From Pleurodeles waltl (lineage: Eukaryota > Chordata > Amphibia > Caudata > Salamandridae), in NCBI RefSeq assembly GCF_031143425.1, contig NC_090450.1:169501486-169565485 (forward strand): a stretch of DNA of 64,000 nucleotides. The letters run 5' to 3'. The notes below the pieces were generated by a model that saw only the letters and a program-made list of their open reading frames with translations, did not search any database and had not been told where the DNA came from. The position numbers were made by a program, and so were the translations under genes. Below, piece by piece: positions 57,741 to 64,000 of this stretch; position 1 is the stretch's first letter; each line of letters begins with the position of its first letter.

Positions 57741-58560
57741 GGGTTCCTACTTGGGTCATTCTGAATGGGCTGCCCTGACTAAGGTGGAGTATGGCTCGGC
57801 TGATAGGCGACTAGTGATGGAGAAGGGGAAGATTGATGGCCATCCAGGAAGAAAGAGCTGTATAGGATAGCAACAACCCCCAAATATCTTCAAATACGTC
57901 TAACTGGTGTTGCAGACTTCCAGTGCCTTATAGTACAGATCTTAGCTCTACCAATGAAGTGTCTAACCACAGTTTTTTGGTTGTTGCCCGTGTCATCTGT
58001 TTCCCGTGTAACATAAAGAAGTGCCAGATCCAGGGAAGGTTGGAGGTTGAGTTAGGTGGAATTCAAGAGTGCCTCTCATACTGCTTCCCAGTACGGATGA
58101 ATAATCTGGTATATTCAGAGAATGTGTATAATATCTTCTCTGATATGAGTACAACACCAAAAAGTGAAAAAAGCTGGTATTCTGGCTCAGTGAAGTTGAA
58201 AAGGTGACCAGTGCCAGTAGTGCAATTTTTGTTAATAACTCAATTTTCACACACCTTCCTGCACGCTTTTGTCATGCGCATGAAGGTTCTCCTACCAGTC
58301 TGTTTCATCTATAAAATCTGACCAGTATGGTTTCTGTTAAGTTTTATGTTTTGTCAAAGTTATGTATATGTATATTATAAAAGGCTGAGCCACTGGTCTG
58401 TGAAGAGAATTTGGTAAGCAGAAGATTGGATCCATTTATGTTTAAAAAGGTGGAGTTGGAACTGTGCAAGAATGGAGACAAGCTGCTGAAGGGAGTGGTG
58501 GAAATAAAACATACCTTCCTCATATGCAATTGCCTCTAATTAATGTTTAATACCTACTTC
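57741..58560. other. Unassigned sequence
   Basis: No gene or repeat is recognised. Open frames of 94 and 85 codons on opposite strands (57923-58207, 57993-58250) overlap and show no motif. Confidence 0.3.
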
Positions 58561-59105
58561 AAATTGGCAATGAGTGAGCAACTTCCCAGAATGGATCCAT
58601 GGTGGGAAAGTTAACAATCAGGGTGTCTACGTTGTAGGGATGATTGTTTTTGTGCAGGAAGGGTCACCTTCGTGCACAAAAACAATCAATGGAGGTGATC
58701 TCCTCCTTCCATGCGTGATGCAGAATGCAGCACAAATAGAAAGTGGAAAAAACAGATAGAAATAATGTTATTTCTCCCCGTTGTGGCACTCTTATGCCAC
58801 CCCTGGGTAGACATATGTTTTTGATACATTCCAAGGTTTACAAAACCTTATAAATCTGGGAATGCATCAAAATCCATGGGCTTTGGATGGGAACACCCAT
58901 GCACCACCAAAGGAAATGCCTCTCTGGTGCAAAGTAAGGCAACGCAGCAACTTGCGCTGCGTTGACTTAATCCATATCTACAAGGCCATGTAAAGTCACA
59001 CAAAGTGGCTTTACGTGGCCTTGTAGATATGGATGTGCAGCCACATCCCCGCTGCCTCACAAAAATAAACGCACAAGTGAGGCAGGCTGCTTGTAAATAT
59101 GGGCT
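58561..59105 (-). mobile_element. Hairpin-rich MITE-like element, copy 2
   Basis: Three hairpins are visible. 58642-58662 faces 58667-58687 (20 of 21 pairs). 58941-58948 faces 58956-58963 (AACGCAGC/GCTGCGTT, perfect). 58970-58999 faces 59005-59034 (28 of 30 pairs, 5-base loop). The terminus GCTTGTAAATATGGGC near 59104 matches the start of copy 1 (36107) inverted. Confidence 0.6.
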
Positions 59106-59639
59106 TAGTTTGCAATGACAGAAAATTTTGGAGGAATCGCATAAGCTTGCCATTTGTGGATGAAACCAAGCTACTCAATCCGAAGGACTGGTAAGGGTCG
59201 TTAACCCAGTCATGCTGTGCACTGCTATGTAGGTTATGCATTACAGTGGTCCCTTTTGTGAAATCGGATACAGGGTAAGGCTGTTTCAGCATTATAGAAA
59301 TGTTACTGCCTGCACAAAACACCCTTCCAACATGCAAGTTCAAAGTGACTCCAAAAATTCTCTCTTGCTCCTCTGCACACAATTGTTTTTATCACTCAAA
59401 AGATGCCTTATTGCCTTGTGCCACATGTTGCTCCAGCATGCAACTTCAAAGGCGTCATCAATTAACTCATGCCCTGATGCCCGCAATTGTTTCATTCAAT
59501 TGACAGGTGCTGGTCAGTGATCGTGCATCGAGCATATTCATTACTGAAGAGCAGCGTTTACATTCATGTAGATCAGCACGTCTATGGACAGTTTAAAGAA
59601 TCCCTTACCAGCGTGTCATATGACTCTAAATAGGAGGGG
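59106..59639. other. Unassigned sequence
   Basis: Short direct repeats of a CATGCAAGTTCAAAG/CATGCAACTTCAAAG kind occur near 59330 and 59437. No gene. Confidence 0.3.
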
Positions 59640-60735
59640 TGGAACAGGAGTGATGGGATCTTGTGAGGGCACTGCTAATCCCCAATAGTCCCACTCGTGC
59701 TTTTCTGCTTCTTTCTGGCCACTAGTATCTGGTACCAGCAACAACTGGAACCCGTTCCTTTGTTCGTGTGCCCAGTGTCAAATGGTCAGCATCGTCAAAC
59801 CCCACGGACTCAACATCATATCATACGCCGACCACATACAACTCATCTTCTCCCTCTTTGAAGACGCCACCAACACTAAGACCAACTTTACAACTGCATG
59901 ACAGATGTCAACATTTGGGTGAAGAAAAACTGCCTGAAGCTCAACACAGACAAGACCATGGTACTGATCATCGGAAACAAAAGGTCCCCATAGGATGAAT
60001 CCTGGGGGCCCTCAGAACTCAGACCCACTCCTAACCCCACTGACCATGCTAAGAACCTAGGCATCCTTCTGGACAACAAGCTAACGATGATGGCTCGGAT
60101 CAACTCAATTTCCTCCTCTTGCTTCTTCATCCTTTACATGCTTTGTTAGATATTCAAATGACTACCCCAGAACTCAAGATGCACCATACCCAGGCCCTTA
60201 GCTCCCGTTGGCTATACTACGGTAATCTTCTCAATGCAGGGATTGCAGCTTGTCTAGGACGACGACCACAGATCATAAGGAATGCCTCAGCCAGACTTGT
60301 CCTGGATCTCCCTAGATGAACCCACATCACCCCCTACCTTACTACCTTAGGGAACTCCACTGGTTACCTGTACAGAAAAGATGCCAGTTAAAGCTCCTGA
60401 CCCATGCATACAAGGTCCTACACAACTGTGGGCCCACCTACTTGAACCGCCACCTGAACTTCCACCAGTCCACCAGATACTTCTGCTTCCCTTTCTCTAG
60501 CCCTCATCTGAGGTAGCAGAGTAGCAGATGCAGAGGTTGCTCCTTCTCCTACCCATCGAAGACATGGAATAAGCTACACTTTCTTCTTCGGACAACCCCA
60601 TCACTTCCAAATTTCTGAAAGCCTCTGAAGACCTTGCAATGCATCTAATCAACAGGACCATGCCAGCACCTGAATATCCTCAAGGTTGAAAAGAAACGTA
60701 CTGCAAATCTGATTAATTGATTGATTGATTGATCT
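59640..60735 (+). pseudogene. L2/CR1-like LINE, 5'-truncated RT end with (ATTG)n tail
   Basis: The RT catalytic region reads SYADHIQLIFSLFED at 59821-59865, where YADD is usual; the second Asp codon is CAC (59833-59835). Frame changes then lead to LNTDKT-like and LGILLDNK-like blocks, and to RWLYYGNLLNAGIAACLGRR (60210-60270). The typical C-terminal PYYLRELHWLPVQKRCQLKL (60337-60396) and YKVLHNCGPTYLNRHLN follow. The element ends in ATTAATTGATTGATTGATTG (60710-60733), a short-repeat tail typical of L2/CR1 LINEs. Upstream of about 59640 it is truncated. Confidence 0.8.
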
Positions 60736-61734
60736 TTGACACAATTGAAAGGCAAGTAGCCTTCTGGGCTTCTTTTCACGTTAACAGTGCCTGCTTCGAA
60801 GGCATAGAATCACTTTCTCAGTGGTTGATGTAAGCAGGGAGTTGTGTTCATCTTTTCTGTTGCGAGGCTGTGGAGTGTCACCAGTGATGGGTTATGCCAA
60901 TAGGTCCGACAATAGATAGTTTTTCTAGTCTGCTTATTAGTATCCAGTGGCTGAGGGATATGACACAAGGTGGAAATGTTTTATCAATGGTCATCCTATA
61001 AACTAAAGTAGTGTGTTATTGTTAGATTTCCTCCTCCTGCTAATATAGAAGCAGCTATCAATAAAAACTACTGAAATAAAGTCCCTAAATTCTGAATCAT
61101 CTGACTTTATTCTAGATAGGCCCTGTCACCATTATAGATCATGGATGTTGCCATTTTAAATCATGAAGGTAGCCATCTTTCTTCATTTATGCAGAACCAT
61201 TGTCATGTCTGCCATTTGATGTATATATAATCTGACTTAATTTTTCCAATAACTCTGAATGCGGCCAGATCATCCGAATTACAACATAGCTATAACACCT
61301 GATGAGACATAAGTCTTGGTCAAGTATCTATATGTCACCATGTCTAGATCAAATAAGAACAAAGTCTAGACATATAGTCAAAAGAATGTAATCTAAATTT
61401 ACTTCCTCTTATATCAGATATTCCAATCTCCAATACGGTTTAATATATAAGGACTGCGGTCTGATCAGTTAGATGAGAGCTCCTTCACCCAGATTATAGA
61501 GTGAGAGTCACCTACTACTGGTGCACTTTGAAGATGCAACATCTTGCTCAGTGCTGTTAGAGACAAGTCCCAGTGGATGGCTATTACCACAGCGCATGCG
61601 TGCCCTTCGCATGGAACACTGCCTTCACCCCTCCGGTGATAACAACAGCTTTAGCTGTCAACAAGGTATGAAGAGCATCGCTTCTTCCTAAGTAACTACA
61701 ATCTGAAATTTGCTCTGCTTCCCATGCTCTCTCA
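60736..61734. other. Unassigned sequence
   Basis: No gene is seen. ATCATGGATGTTGCCATTTT and ATCATGAAGGTAGCCATCTT near 61140-61180 form a short diverged direct repeat. Confidence 0.3.
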
Positions 61735-62398
61735 GTGTACCACTTAGAAGTACTGTTTCCACTAACTCTTAAGTACACTTCTGGTCCTGTGGATACTCTG
61801 CTAGACAGAAGGACTGCTGTGCTGTTGAAAAGATGGACACTTTGCAGGACTGCTGCTCTGAAGGACTGCTGCCCTGCTGTGCTGATATGCTGCCTGCTAC
61901 TCTCATGCCTGGGTGAGAAGGACTAGACCTGCATCTGTTGACCCACACATTGCCTCGACTGCATGACGCATCCTCAGAGCGGGACCTTGTAATGCTCTGC
62001 AACCAGGATTTAAGGTACTCTTGTTCAGCGGGACTAACTGGGTCCCAGTAACCGGCCCTTGCTCCATCATGGTCGTCCTGAACTTGTGACTTTGTCCCAA
62101 TCTGGCACAATCAGATATTCACACTTGCCGCTTTGTACTTCTCTAAAATTCACTCTATTTTTCTAAATTGGTGTTGGATTTTTCTTGTATTGTATGGTTT
62201 CATTTTACTACAGTTTGAAGTGCTGCATGGACACTTTACACATTGCTTCTACATTAAGCATGACTGCTCTCTGCCAAGCTACCAGAGAGTTGAGCACAGA
62301 CTAATTTGTGGTTTGGTGGTGCCTCACCCTGACACAGCCTGTGGTTGCTGCTTGACCAGGGCTCATTCTCTAGTAAACCAACAACTCAGTTTCTTACA
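61735..62398 (-). mobile_element. Family 2 element fragment, copy D
   Basis: ACTTCTGGTCCTGTGGATAC, GGACTGCTGTGCTG, CCAAGCTACCAGAGAGTTGA and the end CTCAGTTTCTTACA (to 62398) match copy A (34395-35515) in order. On the minus strand it starts TGTAAGAAACTGAG. The other end is truncated. Confidence 0.7.
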
Positions 62399-64000
62399 TT
62401 GGTGATACGCGGTGAGGATAGGACTTGTTTTTGTGCAGTACCATACAGTGATTTTGTATACACTACCATCCCATTTCTGAGACCAATTCAAGTTATAAAT
62501 TCTCCCTGATTGGCCTTTTTGATTTTTAAAAATGTTCTCCGTCTGTTGTGCCTGAATCCACTTCTATGAGCATGGAGTTTGACATGGCAAGCATGGAGTC
62601 CTACTCCCTCCTCAACCAGCAACCTAAATTCTCACAAGTTCTTTAGGGTGTTTCGTTTGAGTTGGCATTTTAACCATGTTAGAAATGTCCACTTTATTTT
62701 TATTATTCAGTGTGCCTTCTTGCTGTATTTATGATATCCTGTGTATTTGTTTTCTAAGGTACTGAGAAACAAGTTTTTCCTGTCATAACAAATTTATTTA
62801 AAGTGTTTATTCTTCTTAGTGTAATGTTTGTGCTCCGGGTCCCTTTATAGGGATTGTAGTAACCCAAAGCGATTTACTTTATTTTATCAATGTATTGGAT
62901 GGGGTTGTGCAGGGTTACAATAATCTGCCTTTTACATTCAGAGCTAGTGCATTGAACGTTCATCTGTGGTTGGGAAAGCAAACCTTGTAGAGCTACACAA
63001 CACTAACTCAAGTGAAAAATCATCCAGTTACCAAACTGATATATTCCCCAGATTGTAACAATTAGAGCATTACAAAAACTTTCAATATACTATCCAGACC
63101 CTACTAAATCATTAATTATCAATTGACAACAGTTTAAAGCAGGAAGCTGGGAATATAGACACACAGACAGAACTCAATCAACTGCTTGGAAATCAGTCTA
63201 GGCATGCCATAGAAAAGTCCAATATCAAATGCCAAACAATGTTTCCCTAAAAGGTAAGTTACTGTTGACTTCCAGGAAATTGCACAATGTCAAACCCTTG
63301 GAGTCTTCACTGTTCTGGCATTGCTCAATATACTGACAGGGATGCTGAGTCACATTTGTTAATGTGCCATAATATGCTAATTCCATGCTGTGATTGAATG
63401 TTGTAGTTAATATTTGTCGATCGCAGGTCTGGTTTTTGTGCTCAAAGTGCTCTTCAAATCACAATCTGACAAATGTATGCTATTATTTGATTAGAAACAG
63501 CTTTGCTTTTAAGTTTAACAGTGGCCTCACTTATAAGCGCAATTGCTGATGATAGTGCAGGGAAAGTTCATTTACTGTTTATTACATGTTATATAGCACA
63601 GATACACAAAATCCTGAGGCATATTAAAGTGTGAAATTAAGTAGATGACATAGGTGCATATAATTTCAAGCAGAACAAACTTATCTTCATATATACACCA
63701 TTCATTAAGATTGCAGGATTACAAAAAATCAGGGTAGAATTTCAGTGATATAAACAATCTGTGGAGATGTATTGATTTGTATTGCTGTAACTAGTTATGG
63801 CATAATTTAAACAATAAATATGTGTCCCAGAAGGGAAGAATAATTTTTTTCATAGGGCGGGAGCGGTCCACGGTCCCAGACTGTTTTTGGCAGGGGCTGC
63901 AGTGCAGGCAGCATAACACTACAGTGATCATAGTGTTCCGCTGCACTGTGAGCCTGCACATTAGGCAGTACCTAAATCCAGCTTGGAGGGGCAAGTGGCC
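62399..64000. other. Unassigned AT-rich sequence to the window end
   Basis: No gene or recognised repeat. The last 150 bases (from about 63855) turn GC-rich (GGGCGGGAGCGGTCCACGG) and may be the start of another repeat element that continues outside. Confidence 0.3.

Overview
The window is vertebrate repeat sequence with no host gene that I can recognise. The retroelements present (L1-type and L2/CR1-type LINEs, a chromodomain Ty3/gypsy element, a large PIF/Harbinger transposon), the very long non-coding TG...CA elements with 5-bp target duplications, and a satellite of about 317 bp together suggest a giant-genome amphibian. A salamander or newt of the Pleurodeles type is my best guess, from family recognition and not from a search. 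Almost every coding region is broken by stops, frameshifts or deletions.

Layout. 1-309: 3' end of a Harbinger copy inserted in an antisense L1 (310-2405 and 5174 to about 5700). That L1 is split by a 2.8-kb solo-LTR-like element (2406-5173). 5.7-6.74 kb is unassigned. 6.74-8.36 kb is an internally deleted LINE with a 378-codon open frame. 8.36-9.49 kb is LTR-like non-coding sequence. 9492-18714 is a complete 9.2-kb Harbinger element with matching ends and a TTT duplication. It carries a two-exon Myb/SANT gene (+), a DDE transposase (-) and a three-exon Myb/SANT gene (+) whose reading frame runs on into a Ser/Thr-rich region and sixteen 18-residue repeats. Three more tandem arrays follow.

20018-30550 is a 3-kb solo-LTR-like element (duplication CATAT) that hosts a full-length Ty3/gypsy chromovirus at 22125-29652 (duplication GAAAC, LTRs of 1568 and 1510 bp). 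Its gag and pol frames overlap across an in-phase A-AAA-AAC slippery heptamer. 33.3-43.1 kb is a set of related long non-coding elements, a hairpin element and satellite units. 43.1-48.7 kb is a second, different L1 (+) holding a 170-bp inverted-repeat MITE. 48.7-57.7 kb is mostly simple, tandem and inverted repeats: (TA)n, a GC-rich minisatellite, a 63-bp array, and satellite units arranged head to head. 57.7-64 kb holds a second hairpin element, an L2/CR1-like LINE end with an (ATTG)n tail, and another long-element fragment.

The genes do not form a host pathway. The functional units are transposons: transposase plus DNA-binding SANT partners in the Harbinger element, and gag, protease, RT, RNase H, integrase and chromodomain in the gypsy element. 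All appear defective here, and could move only if intact relatives acted on their termini.
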